Of a stretch of 7,064 bases of DNA, positions 1 through 5,926 are shown in pieces. Within the stretch, counting starts at the first letter, position 1, and every line of letters begins with the position of its first letter. Source of the DNA: an uncultured bacterium. Lineage in GTDB: Bacteria; Bacillota_A; Clostridia; Oscillospirales; Oscillospiraceae. The position numbers were made by a program, and so were the translations under genes. The stretch lies in the NCBI GenBank assembly GCA_905214605.1, contig CAJMMY010000056.1, forward strand, positions 1-7,064. The letters run 5' to 3'. The notes beneath the pieces are model-generated. The model worked only from the letters and a program-made list of their open reading frames with translations. It did not search any database and had not been told where the DNA came from.

Positions 1-863
1 AATACTGGTCTCCGGTGGACTGGTACAACGGCGGCATGGAGCACACCACCCTGCATCTGCTGTACAGCCGGTTCTGGCACAAGTTCCTGTATGACATCGG
101 CGTGGTGCCCACGGCTGAGCCCTATCGGAAACGCACCAGCCACGGCATGATTCTGGGCGAGGGCGGCATTAAAATGTCCAAATCCCGGGGCAACGTGGTC
201 AACCCCAATGATGTCATTGCCGAGTTCGGCGCCGACACCATGCGTACCTACATCATGTTCATCGGCGACTTTGAGAAAGCTGCTGCATGGTCTGCCAATG
301 CCGTGAAGGGCTGCAAGCGTTTCCTGGACCGTGTGTGGAATCTGGCAATGGACCAGGAGCACACCGGCGAGGATTGCTCTCCCGCCAACGAGGCTGCCGT
401 CCATCGGACCATCAAAAAGGTGGGCGAGGACATCGAGGCAATGAAGTTCAACACCGCCATTGCCGCCATGATGGCACTGGTGAATGACTTCTATCAGAAC
501 GGCGCAAGCCGGGGCGATATGAAGACGCTGCTGATGCTGCTGTCTCCCTTTGCACCGCACATGGTGGAAGAGCTGTGGGAAACCATGGGCTTTGCAGCCG
601 CAGAGGGCAAAATGGCCTGCCAGATGCCTTGGCCCAAGTATGACGAGGCAAAGATGGTGGAGCGGGAGAAGGAAATCGCCGTTCAGGTCAACGGTAAGCT
701 CCGCAGCACGGTGAAAGTGCCTATGGATTCTGCCGATGAGGACGTGATTGCCGCCGCCTGCGCTGATGAAAAAATTCAGAGACAGATGCAGGGGATGCAG
801 CTGGTGAAAACCATTGTTGTGAAGAACAAACTGGTGAATTTGATTTTGAAACCGGAAAAATAA
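1..863 (+). CDS. leuS: Leucyl-tRNA synthetase, C-terminal part (5' truncated by window edge)
   Basis: This cytoplasmic class I aminoacyl-tRNA synthetase charges tRNA-Leu with leucine using ATP. The gene enters from the left edge; the first whole codon is at 3, and about 287 residues are visible up to TAA at 861-863. Directly visible are the end of the Rossmann catalytic core (YWSPVDWYNGGMEH), the KMSKS ATP-binding loop at 171-185 within GGIKMSKSRGNVVNP, then a helical anticodon-binding domain. The end is the small C-terminal domain typical of bacterial LeuRS, starting AVQVNGKLRSTVKVP. The family is usually about 800-870 residues, so roughly two thirds lie outside the window. The GTG at 15 is an internal Val codon, not a start. 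No hairpin terminator is seen before the rpsU promoter, so some leuS transcripts may run into rpsU. Confidence 0.96.
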   Translation, partial: YWSPVDWYNGGMEHTTLHLLYSRFWHKFLYDIGVVPTAEPYRKRTSHGMILGEGGIKMSKSRGNVVNPNDVIAEFGADTMRTYIMFIGDFEKAAAWSANAVKGCKRFLDRVWNLAMDQEHTGEDCSPANEAAVHRTIKKVGEDIEAMKFNTAIAAMMALVNDFYQNGASRGDMKTLLMLLSPFAPHMVEELWETMGFAAAEGKMACQMPWPKYDEAKMVEREKEIAVQVNGKLRSTVKVPMDSADEDVIAAACADEKIQRQMQGMQLVKTIVVKNKLVNLILKPEK

Positions 864-873
864 AGTTTCGTTC

Positions 874-902
874 TTGACAAAAAACAGGTTTCTCATTATA
901 AT
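874..902 (+). promoter_or_regulatory. Consensus sigma-A promoter of rpsU
   Basis: TTGACA at 874-879 and TATAAT at 897-902 match both consensus hexamers perfectly, with a 17-bp spacer. Transcription would start near 909, giving a leader of about 70 nt before rpsU. Such a strong promoter fits constitutive, high expression of a ribosomal protein independent of leuS. Confidence 0.9.
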
Positions 903-914
903 AGCAATGTTAAT

Positions 915-936
915 GCCATAGAAAATTGTTTATGGC
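915..936 (+). other. Small hairpin in the rpsU 5' leader
   Basis: GCCATA (915-920) and TATGGC (931-936) are exact inverted arms around a 10-nt loop, and one A-T and one G-T pair can extend the stem inward. It would sit almost at the 5' end of the rpsU mRNA. It may protect the 5' end or be a control site, as many ribosomal protein genes are autoregulated. Only the inverted repeat is seen; the role is unknown and chance is possible. Confidence 0.35.
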
Positions 937-978
937 CCTTGAAACACTGCAAAGTGATTTTGGAGGGAGGGAAATAAC

Positions 979-1157
979 TTGTCCGAAATTATCGTCAGAG
1001 AGAACGAGTCTCTGGATAACGCTCTTAAAAGATTCAAACGTGACTGCGCAAAAGCTGGTATCCAGCAGGATCTGAGAAAGAAAGAATACTATCAGAGCCC
1101 CAGCGTGAAACGTCGCAAAAAATCCGAGGCAAGAACAAGAAAAAGCGTTATTATTAA
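979..1157 (+). CDS. rpsU: 30S ribosomal protein S21, with apparent frameshift near the 3' end
   Basis: S21 is a small basic protein of the 30S subunit that acts in translation initiation. The first 48 residues are typical ([20 protein letters not shown], later SVKRRKK). The start is TTG at 979, chosen because GGAGGG lies 7 nt upstream and the conserved MSE N-terminus begins there. In the literal frame the protein continues past SEARTRK through the terminator hairpin to TGA at 1264-1266, giving 95 residues, far above the usual 57-60. Stepping back one base in the five-A run at 1140-1144 gives SEARTRKKRYY and TAA at 1155-1157, a 59-residue protein with the expected basic tail. I therefore place the end at 1157. 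A missing A in the assembly is the simplest explanation; a real mutation or programmed -1 slippage are alternatives. It is monocistronic between its own promoter and terminator. Confidence 0.88.
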
Positions 1158-1167
1158 TCGTAGAATG

Positions 1168-1199
1168 AAAAACGAGAGCACTTGGTGCTCTCGTTTTTT
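1168..1199 (+). terminator. Rho-independent terminator of rpsU
   Basis: Arms of 9 bp (CGAGAGCAC 1173-1181, GTGCTCTCG 1185-1193) enclose a TTG loop and are followed by six T's (1194-1199). Five A's before the stem can pair with the T-tract. It lies 11 bases after the corrected rpsU stop at 1157, which supports that stop over the literal one at 1266. Confidence 0.93.
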
Positions 1200-1275
1200 C
1201 TGCTCTTTTTTGATTTACGGAGTGATTTCCCGGGGGAACCCTGCAATATTATGGGATACGGAGTGACCGCAACTT

Positions 1276-2031
1276 ATGGAACTGATTAAGCTGTTTGACC
1301 AACCTGTTTTGTCCTATGAGATGGACTATTATCAATATCTGCAGCCGGCCTATCTGATGCGTCTGACTGCAACGGCATCTTTTGCGGCGCTGCGGGATTA
1401 CGGCTACAACTATGTGGATTTGATGGAGCAAATGGGCGCCACTTGGATGATGGGCATGGTGGACATGCACGTGATGAAGGACCTTACGGTGACCAATCGG
1501 GATACCCAGTTGGCGCTGTATGCATCGCCGCTCCATCGGAGCCCGGCTAACTTTATGCTGCGGGTGCTGGCGGTGATGGACCATACGGTGATTTCATGGA
1601 CCGACGTGTGCGTGATGGTGGTGTCCTTTCTGGAGCGCCGCTTTGTACCCACGGCGGAAGTTGTGGAAAAATTGGGCAAACCGGCCAATGAGATTGTTCT
1701 GCCGGCTCCTCAGCGGCTGATGCTGCCGGAGGATATGGACTTTGCCTTTGAACAGCCGGTGCGGTTCTTTGATTGCGACCGAAATCAGCATTTGAATGCT
1801 TACCGCTATGCGGATTATATCTGCCAGGCGGCGGGATATTGGGACGCCGGTGAGCACATCAAGGCGGAGCAGTTGCGCATTGAATATGATTCCGAGTGCC
1901 GCCCCGGCGAGGTTTTGTCCATTTTCCGCAAGGAAACCGAAGAGGGTGTTTATGTCAAAGGTCTGAAAAAGGACGGAAAGCTTTCTTTCAGGGCACTGAT
2001 GCGGCTGGATGGAGCAGAGAATGCCCTATGA
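1276..2031 (+). CDS. Acyl-ACP thioesterase-like double-hotdog protein, paralog 1
   Basis: The 251-residue protein has the layout of the bacterial/plant acyl-ACP thioesterase family, which hydrolyses acyl-ACP (or related thioesters) to free acids. The N-terminal hotdog (about 1-130) has DYYQYLQPAYLM and GATWMM (54-59), then the strand-end motif ERRFVPTAEV. A linker with two LP motifs leads to the C-terminal hotdog (about 158-251). There the signature is D166-C-D168-R-N170-Q-H172, matching the D-x-N-x-H catalytic pattern of plant FatA/FatB, followed by IEYDSEC with Glu207-Cys208 at the position of the family's catalytic Glu. No signal peptide or membrane segment is seen, so it is probably cytoplasmic. 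A GGAG at 1260-1263 lies 12 nt before the ATG, a weak site. No convincing promoter is visible in the 76-bp gap after the rpsU terminator. Chain-length or carrier specificity (ACP or CoA) cannot be inferred. Confidence 0.85.
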   Translation: MELIKLFDQPVLSYEMDYYQYLQPAYLMRLTATASFAALRDYGYNYVDLMEQMGATWMMGMVDMHVMKDLTVTNRDTQLALYASPLHRSPANFMLRVLAVMDHTVISWTDVCVMVVSFLERRFVPTAEVVEKLGKPANEIVLPAPQRLMLPEDMDFAFEQPVRFFDCDRNQHLNAYRYADYICQAAGYWDAGEHIKAEQLRIEYDSECRPGEVLSIFRKETEEGVYVKGLKKDGKLSFRALMRLDGAENAL

Positions 2032-2762
2032 TGAAGCTGCTGGAGTATGAGGTAACGCCTTACGACACGGATTATTTCCGCTGCGTCTCCCCGGCAAATT
2101 ACCTGAAGATGATGGAAAGCGCCGGGTTTATCGCCTTGGAAACCTACGGTCTGGAAATGCAGCAGATGATTGAACAGCTGCAGGCTACTTGGATGATGGC
2201 GTCGGCGGAATTGGAGGTATTCGGTCAGATTCACGAAATCGGACCGGTGCAGCTGTACGGCGAGCCGCCGGAAATTTCCGGTCCGCTGCTGACGGTTACG
2301 GTACGTTTGCTCCGGAATCGGGAATTGATTGCACAGTGCCGTCTGCACAATATGGCGGTGAATTTCAAGACCCGGAAGGTCATTCCGCCGGGAGAGGTTT
2401 GCCGGCATTTCGGTGTGAACTGCGAAAACAGCGGAGGAAAAGCCCCCCGATTGGTTTTGCCGGAGATGATGGAGCCCACCGACGAAATTCATATCCGCTA
2501 TTCCGATTGCGACCACAATCGCCATTTGCGGGCCATTAAATATACCGATTACGTCTGCGATGCGGCGGAATTCTGGCAGGGGCGGGTACCGAACCGTGCA
2601 AAGCGCCTGCAGATGGAATATATGCGGGAATGCAGAGCAGGGGAAACGCTGACCTTGTATTCCAACCGGGAGACCCCGGGAACCACCTATGTTGTGGGAA
2701 AGCGGCAGGACGGTTCTGACGCGTTCCGCGCTTGTTTGGAAATGGAGGCAGATGCAATATGA
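2028..2762 (+). CDS. Acyl-ACP thioesterase-like double-hotdog protein, paralog 2
   Basis: This 244-residue paralog of the preceding gene has the same two-hotdog plan. Visible are YDTDYFRCVSPANYL near the N-terminus, QATWMM (52-57), KTRKVIPPGEV (114-124), linker LVLPE, then the second domain with IRYSDCDHNRH (D162, N164, H166: D-x-N-x-H) and MEYMREC (Glu201-Cys202). The predicted role is hydrolysis of an acyl thioester to a free acid in the cytoplasm. The start is ATG at 2028, whose ATGA overlaps the stop of paralog 1 by 4 bp; a second ATG follows at once at 2031. The nearest GGAG is 13 nt upstream, too far for a good site, so translation probably depends on coupling. An open frame extends upstream to 1896, but that part lies over paralog 1 and has no family resemblance. 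Confidence 0.85.
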   Translation: MMKLLEYEVTPYDTDYFRCVSPANYLKMMESAGFIALETYGLEMQQMIEQLQATWMMASAELEVFGQIHEIGPVQLYGEPPEISGPLLTVTVRLLRNRELIAQCRLHNMAVNFKTRKVIPPGEVCRHFGVNCENSGGKAPRLVLPEMMEPTDEIHIRYSDCDHNRHLRAIKYTDYVCDAAEFWQGRVPNRAKRLQMEYMRECRAGETLTLYSNRETPGTTYVVGKRQDGSDAFRACLEMEADAI

Positions 2763-3514
2763 AAGTTGAAACCCGACTGCGTGACGGTGTTATGGACTAT
2801 TTCGGCTATGTCAGCCCGTCGGAGCTGCTCCGGGAGGCGGACCGCAGTAATATTTTGCAGTCCGATGCAGAGGGGGTCGGCTTTCTCCGCATGAAGGATA
2901 CCCTGGGCGCCACATGGATGCTGGTGCAGGTGCTGATGGAGTTCCGAAAACCGGCCCGGGCAGGACAGTCCGTGACCATGGAAACCACCAACCATGAGGA
3001 TTTTGGCGCGGCAATTCTCCGCCGGACGTCTTTGCAATCCCATGGAAAAGAATTGCTCCGGGTCAGCACGAAGATTCTTCCCGTGTATCTGAAGGAGCGG
3101 AAAGTGGTGCCACCGGAGAAACTGACGTCCTTGTGGACGCTCCCTGCCGGAGCGCAGGGGGAGGATTTGGAGCGCATTGTATTGCCGGAGAATCTGACGC
3201 TGTTTGAAGAAGTTCCGGTCCGGTACCGGGATTGCGATATGAACGGTCACATGACGGCTTACCGCTATTTGGATTTGGTCTGCGAAGCCATCGGTTACTG
3301 GGGAGAGCATCTCCATTTGCTGCGGCGGATGCAGATTGATTACCGGAAAGAATGTCTGCCCGGAGACAGCCTGCGGATTCTGCACGGTGCGGAAAACGGC
3401 CGGCATTACGTGGGCGGATTCAAACCGGACGGATCCTGCTCCTTTGCGGCATGGGCGGAGTCTGCGGAGGAGGAATACCCCTCCATTCGGACGCCCAACC
3501 CGGAAAACAACTGA
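2759..3514 (+). CDS. Acyl-ACP thioesterase-like double-hotdog protein, paralog 3
   Basis: This 251-residue protein is the last gene of the three-gene operon. The N-terminal hotdog shows VMDYFGYVSPSELL and GATWML (50-55), then LKERKVVPPEKL (111-122) and linker IVLPENL. The C-terminal hotdog carries VRYRDCDMNGH (D160, N162, H164), AYRYLDLVCEAIGYW, and IDYRKEC (Glu198-Cys199), so the putative catalytic Asp, Asn, His and Glu are all kept. The start is ATG at 2759, overlapping the stop of paralog 2 by 4 bp, with GGAGG at 2744-2748 ten nt upstream; an upstream TTG at 2732 is less likely. The last ~15 residues are an acidic, proline-containing tail absent from the siblings. A strong terminator follows 10 bp after the stop. 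It is an acyl-thioester hydrolase by family resemblance; the substrate is unknown. Confidence 0.85.
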   Translation: MKVETRLRDGVMDYFGYVSPSELLREADRSNILQSDAEGVGFLRMKDTLGATWMLVQVLMEFRKPARAGQSVTMETTNHEDFGAAILRRTSLQSHGKELLRVSTKILPVYLKERKVVPPEKLTSLWTLPAGAQGEDLERIVLPENLTLFEEVPVRYRDCDMNGHMTAYRYLDLVCEAIGYWGEHLHLLRRMQIDYRKECLPGDSLRILHGAENGRHYVGGFKPDGSCSFAAWAESAEEEYPSIRTPNPENN

Positions 3515-3524
3515 ATGGAACGAA

Positions 3525-3550
3525 AAAACCGAGGGATTTCCCTCGGTTTT
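3525..3550 (+). terminator. Terminator of the thioesterase operon (usable on both strands)
   Basis: Perfect 11-bp arms (3525-3535 and 3540-3550, core CCGAGGG/CCCTCGG) surround an ATTT loop and end in TTTT on the plus strand. On the minus strand the same stem is followed by six T's (3528 down to 3523), so it can also stop CoA-transferase transcripts that pass the first terminator. Confidence 0.9.
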
Positions 3551-3560
3551 CTGCATCGGA

Positions 3561-3597
3561 AAGAAACAAAGCCCCCGACCGTGCGGTCGGGGGCTTT
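3561..3597 (-). terminator. Terminator of the CoA-transferase gene
   Basis: Perfect 13-bp arms (3568-3580 and 3585-3597, core GCCCCCGACC/GGTCGGGGGC) surround a 4-nt loop. Read on the minus strand it lies just after the CoA-transferase stop and is followed by a broken T-tract (TTTGTTTCTTT). The plus-strand side lacks T's, so the direction is clear. Confidence 0.87.
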
Positions 3598-3613
3598 GCG
3601 TTGATTCAGAACA

Positions 3614-4915
3614 TTACATCTTCATGCCGCCCATAATCATGTTATAGGTCGTGCCGGGTTTGGTAATATCGAAACGGTCGTATTCGTAGGTTTCGGGGTC
3701 CAGCTGCGTTGCAACGCCGCTGCTCAGCAGCTCCTGCACCTTTTCATCGGAGTAACCGATTTTCTTCAGTTCCTCCACGGTGTGGTCGCCGGGATAGTTC
3801 ATGCGGACCTCTGCCTTACCGGCATGCTTGAACTGTGCAGGTGCCACGGGGATACCGGTCTCGTAGCCTTCCACTTCCGTCTTGTACAGGAAACCGGCCT
3901 CCCAAGCCTGGGTATCCTTCTGGATATCGGTGAAGTCGGCAATGATGTCAAAGGGAATTCTGGTGCCGGCCAACTTCTCCAGCCAGTAATCCCGTGGATG
4001 CTTTGCAAACTCACGGTCCAAAATGGCGGTGATTTCTGCCTTATCCTTGGAGGCGGCAAAGTAGTTGGGCCAACGGGTCTTTGCGTCTTCCGGCATATCC
4101 ATAATCTTGCACAGGTCGATGATTGCGGTTTCCCAGATGTTTGCCATCAGGTAAATCCACTTGCCGTCGCCGCACTTGAAGGGCTTTGCGGTGGGGAACT
4201 GTGCCTCACGAGGCGTGGGGTACGGGTCACCGTAGACACTGGTCATAACGGGCACGCCTGCGGTATACAGAGCGGAGCCGTACAGAGAGGTGACCACTTC
4301 CTCGCCCTCACCGGTTTTCAGCTTATGCACATAAGCGGCCAGAATGGCGGTTGCAAGGTATGTACCGGAGGTGACGTCGCCCATGCCGTAATAGGGAACG
4401 AAGGGTTCACCGCTGGGAGACAGACCGGAAATCATGCCGCTGCGGGCTGCGAATGCAACTGCGTCAAAACCGCCCCGGTCGGCATCGGGACCGGAAGTGC
4501 CGTAGCCGCTGGTGCTTGCAACGATGATGCCGGGTTTCTTCTGGGACAGGGATTCGTAATCCACACCCAGTTTCTTTGCGTCTTTCGGACGCAGATGGCT
4601 GATGACCACGTCAGCACTCAGGCACAAATCCACCATAGCCTGAACGCCTTCCGGTGTATGGGTATCCAAGCAAACACTCTTCTTATTGCCGTTGACGAAC
4701 TGATACACGCAAGGGTCGCCGTTGACGATGGCACGAGCCATACCGGCGCCGCGAATCATATCGCCGTCACCCTCTTTCGGGTTCATGGTCTGTTTCAAAG
4801 CCGGCTCAACCTTAATGACTTCTGCACCCCATTCGCCCAGCACACGGCCGGCAATGGGACCCATCATGAAACTTGCCAACTCAACAACGCGCATTCCTTC
4901 CAAGAGCTTAATCAT
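3614..4915 (-). CDS. Family III (CaiB/BaiF-type) CoA-transferase, FldA/HadA-like
   Basis: The 433-residue cytoplasmic enzyme should move CoA between a CoA thioester and a free carboxylic acid through an aspartyl-CoA intermediate. The N-terminal Rossmann-type part has the family opening LLEGMRVVELASFMMGPIAG, then EWGAEVIKVEP and NGNKKSVCLD. The likely nucleophile is Asp151 in GGFDAVAFAARSG, by alignment with GFDxxAFxARGG of aryl-lactate and 2-hydroxyacyl CoA-transferases as I recall them. MGDVTSGTYLATAILAAY (178-195) is the conserved glycine/aspartate segment. The small domain ends with IPFDIIADFTDI, TQAWEAGFLYK and VEELKKIGYSDEKV, again resembling FldA/HadA. The start is ATG at 4915, because AAGGAGG (4930-4924) precedes it by 8 nt; the longer frame from 4972 would begin upstream of the predicted transcript start. 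The gene is monocistronic, divergent from tetR and convergent with the thioesterase operon. Its substrate is not determinable, and carnitine- or bile-acid-type activity cannot be excluded. Confidence 0.92.
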   Translation of the reverse strand: MIKLLEGMRVVELASFMMGPIAGRVLGEWGAEVIKVEPALKQTMNPKEGDGDMIRGAGMARAIVNGDPCVYQFVNGNKKSVCLDTHTPEGVQAMVDLCLSADVVISHLRPKDAKKLGVDYESLSQKKPGIIVASTSGYGTSGPDADRGGFDAVAFAARSGMISGLSPSGEPFVPYYGMGDVTSGTYLATAILAAYVHKLKTGEGEEVVTSLYGSALYTAGVPVMTSVYGDPYPTPREAQFPTAKPFKCGDGKWIYLMANIWETAIIDLCKIMDMPEDAKTRWPNYFAASKDKAEITAILDREFAKHPRDYWLEKLAGTRIPFDIIADFTDIQKDTQAWEAGFLYKTEVEGYETGIPVAPAQFKHAGKAEVRMNYPGDHTVEELKKIGYSDEKVQELLSSGVATQLDPETYEYDRFDITKPGTTYNMIMGGMKM

Positions 4916-4940
4916 ACCAACGTCCTCCTTGTAAATTTTC

Positions 4941-4956
4941 TGCGGGAAGCCCCGCA
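4941..4956 (-). other. GC-rich hairpin in the CoA-transferase leader
   Basis: TGCGGG (4941-4946) and CCCGCA (4951-4956) are exact inverted arms with a 4-nt loop. On the minus-strand mRNA it sits between the predicted transcript start (about 4966) and the ribosome site (4930-4924). No T-tract follows, so it is not an attenuator of the usual kind; mRNA stabilisation is one possibility. The function is unknown. Confidence 0.4.
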
Positions 4957-4972
4957 ATGAGTTCATGCTCAT

Positions 4973-5001
4973 ATTGTAGTTAATTTAACGCTTATCTGCA
5001 A
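4973..5001 (-). promoter_or_regulatory. Probable promoter of the CoA-transferase gene
   Basis: On the minus strand TTGCAG (5001-4996) and TACAAT (4978-4973) are separated by 17 bp. The -10 is good (5/6) and the -35 moderate (3/6). Transcription would begin near 4966, giving a leader of about 50 nt. A moderate promoter next to a TetR gene fits regulated expression. Confidence 0.55.
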
Positions 5002-5004
5002 GAA

Positions 5005-5028
5005 TCAAATCCAAACAGATTGATTTGA
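5005..5028. repeat. Short inverted repeat between the divergent promoters
   Basis: TCAAATC (5005-5011) and GATTTGA (5022-5028) are exact 7-bp inverted arms with a 10-nt spacer. They lie just upstream of the CoA-transferase -35 and over the tetR -35. This is a possible regulator site, but short A/T-rich arms in A/T-rich DNA may be chance. Confidence 0.3.
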
Positions 5029-5048
5029 AACCGACAATATGTTATAAT
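5020..5048 (+). promoter_or_regulatory. Promoter of the tetR-family gene (extended -10)
   Basis: TTGATT (5020-5025) and TATAAT (5043-5048) are 17 bp apart, and TG at 5040-5041 gives an extended -10 (TGNTATAAT). Transcription would start near 5055, leaving an A/T-rich leader of about 110 nt before the ATG at 5165. I see no clear element in the leader beyond the palindrome GTTTTAAAAC (5056-5065). Confidence 0.75.
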
Positions 5049-5059
5049 TTTGTTGGTTT
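5028..5059. promoter_or_regulatory. Candidate TetR operator (inverted repeat over the tetR -10)
   Basis: AAACCGACAA (5028-5037) and TTGTTGGTTT (5050-5059) are inverted arms matching at 9 of 10 positions, with a 12-nt spacer holding the -10 of the tetR promoter. A repressor bound here would block its own promoter, and the site is close enough to affect the divergent CoA-transferase promoter. Autoregulation through such a site is usual for TetR-family genes; binding itself is inference. Confidence 0.55.
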
Positions 5060-5164
5060 TAAAACAGTATGACAAACATTGATTGGGAAAAACGAATATT
5101 TTTCGAAAGAGAAAATCTGTTTTTCTTGTCAAAAGTGCAATAGAAACGCAAAAGGAGTGTCAGA

Positions 5165-5719
5165 ATGGAATCGGAACGTTTGAACCGGAAACGGGCGTAT
5201 TCCCAACGGGTGCTGCGGGAGACACTGTTGGAAATGCTGAAAACCACGCCGCTGCACAAAATCACCGTCACCCAGCTGTGCCAGCGGGCAGATGTAAACC
5301 GCACCACGTTTTACGCCAACTATCAGGATTTGTATGATTTATTTGGCTCCATTGCAATCGAGCTCCACGAAACCATTCGGAATGTGCTGCTCCAGTATGA
5401 AAATCTGGAGGGGAAAGTGTATTACAAGGTGTTGTTGGAAACCATTCGGGAAAATGCCGATGTCTGCCGGGCTGCGCTGCGCATTTCACAGCAGGAGTAT
5501 CAGGAATTACACATTGACTTTGCCTACGGAAACATTATGGCAACCCGGGCATGGCAAACCAGTTTAGACGGCAACTTGATGGAATATCTGTTGGCGGGCA
5601 CCCGGGCGATTATCAACCATTGGCTGGAAAGTGATATGTCTACGCCGGCGGAAGTGTTGGCAGACCATCTGTATACCTTGAACAATCGGCTGTTGGAAGT
5701 GGAAAACCTTTCGTTCTAA
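5165..5719 (+). CDS. TetR/AcrR-family transcriptional regulator
   Basis: The 184-residue protein has the TetR plan: an N-terminal DNA-binding domain and a C-terminal helical ligand and dimer domain. The first helix holds RVLRETLLEMLKTTPLHKITV. The helix-turn-helix is at about 33-53 (ITVTQLCQRADVNRTTFYANY minus its last residue or so), followed by the typical QDLYDLF. The C-terminal half (about 70-184) gives no ligand motif I recognise; the overall look resembles regulators of the DhaS-like subgroup. The start is ATG at 5165 with AAAGGAG 7 nt upstream. It is divergent from the CoA-transferase, with an inverted repeat over its promoter, so it most likely represses itself and the CoA-transferase, released by an acyl or acid ligand (inference). 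Control of the flanking thioesterases is possible but not shown. Confidence 0.9.
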   Translation: MESERLNRKRAYSQRVLRETLLEMLKTTPLHKITVTQLCQRADVNRTTFYANYQDLYDLFGSIAIELHETIRNVLLQYENLEGKVYYKVLLETIRENADVCRAALRISQQEYQELHIDFAYGNIMATRAWQTSLDGNLMEYLLAGTRAIINHWLESDMSTPAEVLADHLYTLNNRLLEVENLSF

Positions 5720-5772
5720 GGGTAAATAAAGCGGAAAAACAGGGCAGTTTTTGTCCAATCCGCGCATAGCAA

Positions 5773-5796
5773 GCGGCAGATTTCTGCCGCCGTTTT
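5773..5796 (+). terminator. Terminator after tetR
   Basis: GCGGCAG (5773-5779) and CTGCCGC (5784-5790) form a perfect 7-bp stem with an ATTT loop, followed by CG and four T's (5793-5796), then TATTGT. A weaker AAAAAC/GTTTTT hairpin (5735-5740, 5747-5752) lies nearer the tetR stop. Together they separate tetR from the next promoter. Confidence 0.75.
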
Positions 5797-5846
5797 GTAT
5801 TGTGTGAAGAAACTGTGGAAAACAAGGGAAAAGAGGCAAAAAGCAA

Positions 5847-5875
5847 TTGTCGGAAAATTAAAAATCTGATATAAT
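5847..5875 (+). promoter_or_regulatory. Promoter of thioesterase paralog 4 (extended -10)
   Basis: TTGTCG (5847-5852) and TATAAT (5870-5875) are 17 bp apart, with TG at 5867-5868 giving an extended -10. Transcription would start near 5882, about 45 nt before the ATG. The -35 lies inside ATTGTCGG (5846-5853), an 8-mer also found in the left arm of the tetR inverted repeat. Confidence 0.78.
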
Positions 5876-5926
5876 ATCTCTTTGACTTTTGGAATGCGAT
5901 TACGATATGATTGGAGGAAACGGGTC

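Noticed and set aside
1227..1238. TTCCC/GGGAA arms upstream of paralog 1 as an operator
   Set aside because: The arms are only 5 bp around a 2-bp centre, with no matching site elsewhere in the window.
1896..2027. Upstream extension of paralog 2 inside paralog 1
   Set aside because: The added residues do not resemble the hotdog family and the region codes for paralog 1; the ATGA overlap at 2028 is a better start.
1950..2525. Minus-strand open frame of 191 codons opposite paralog 2
   Set aside because: Antisense shadow of a coding region; low-complexity His/Arg-rich translation and no ribosome site.
2687..3556. Minus-strand open frame of 289 codons opposite thioesterase paralog 3
   Set aside because: It is antisense to a well-supported gene, shows no family resemblance, and would read through the terminator at 3525-3550.
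3521..3600. The two hairpins between the convergent genes as a repeat or CRISPR-like array
   Set aside because: The stems are unrelated in sequence and each fits a rho-independent terminator for one of the converging transcripts.
3782..4960. Long plus-strand open frame (392 codons) opposite the CoA-transferase
   Set aside because: It is the antisense of a clear family III CoA-transferase; the product has no recognisable domain, is rich in His, Gly and Cys as antisense frames often are, and has no fitting ribosome site.
4916..4972. Longer N-terminus for the CoA-transferase from ATG at 4972
   Set aside because: AAGGAGG sits 8 nt before the ATG at 4915, the family start motif follows that ATG, and 4972 is at or upstream of the predicted transcript start.
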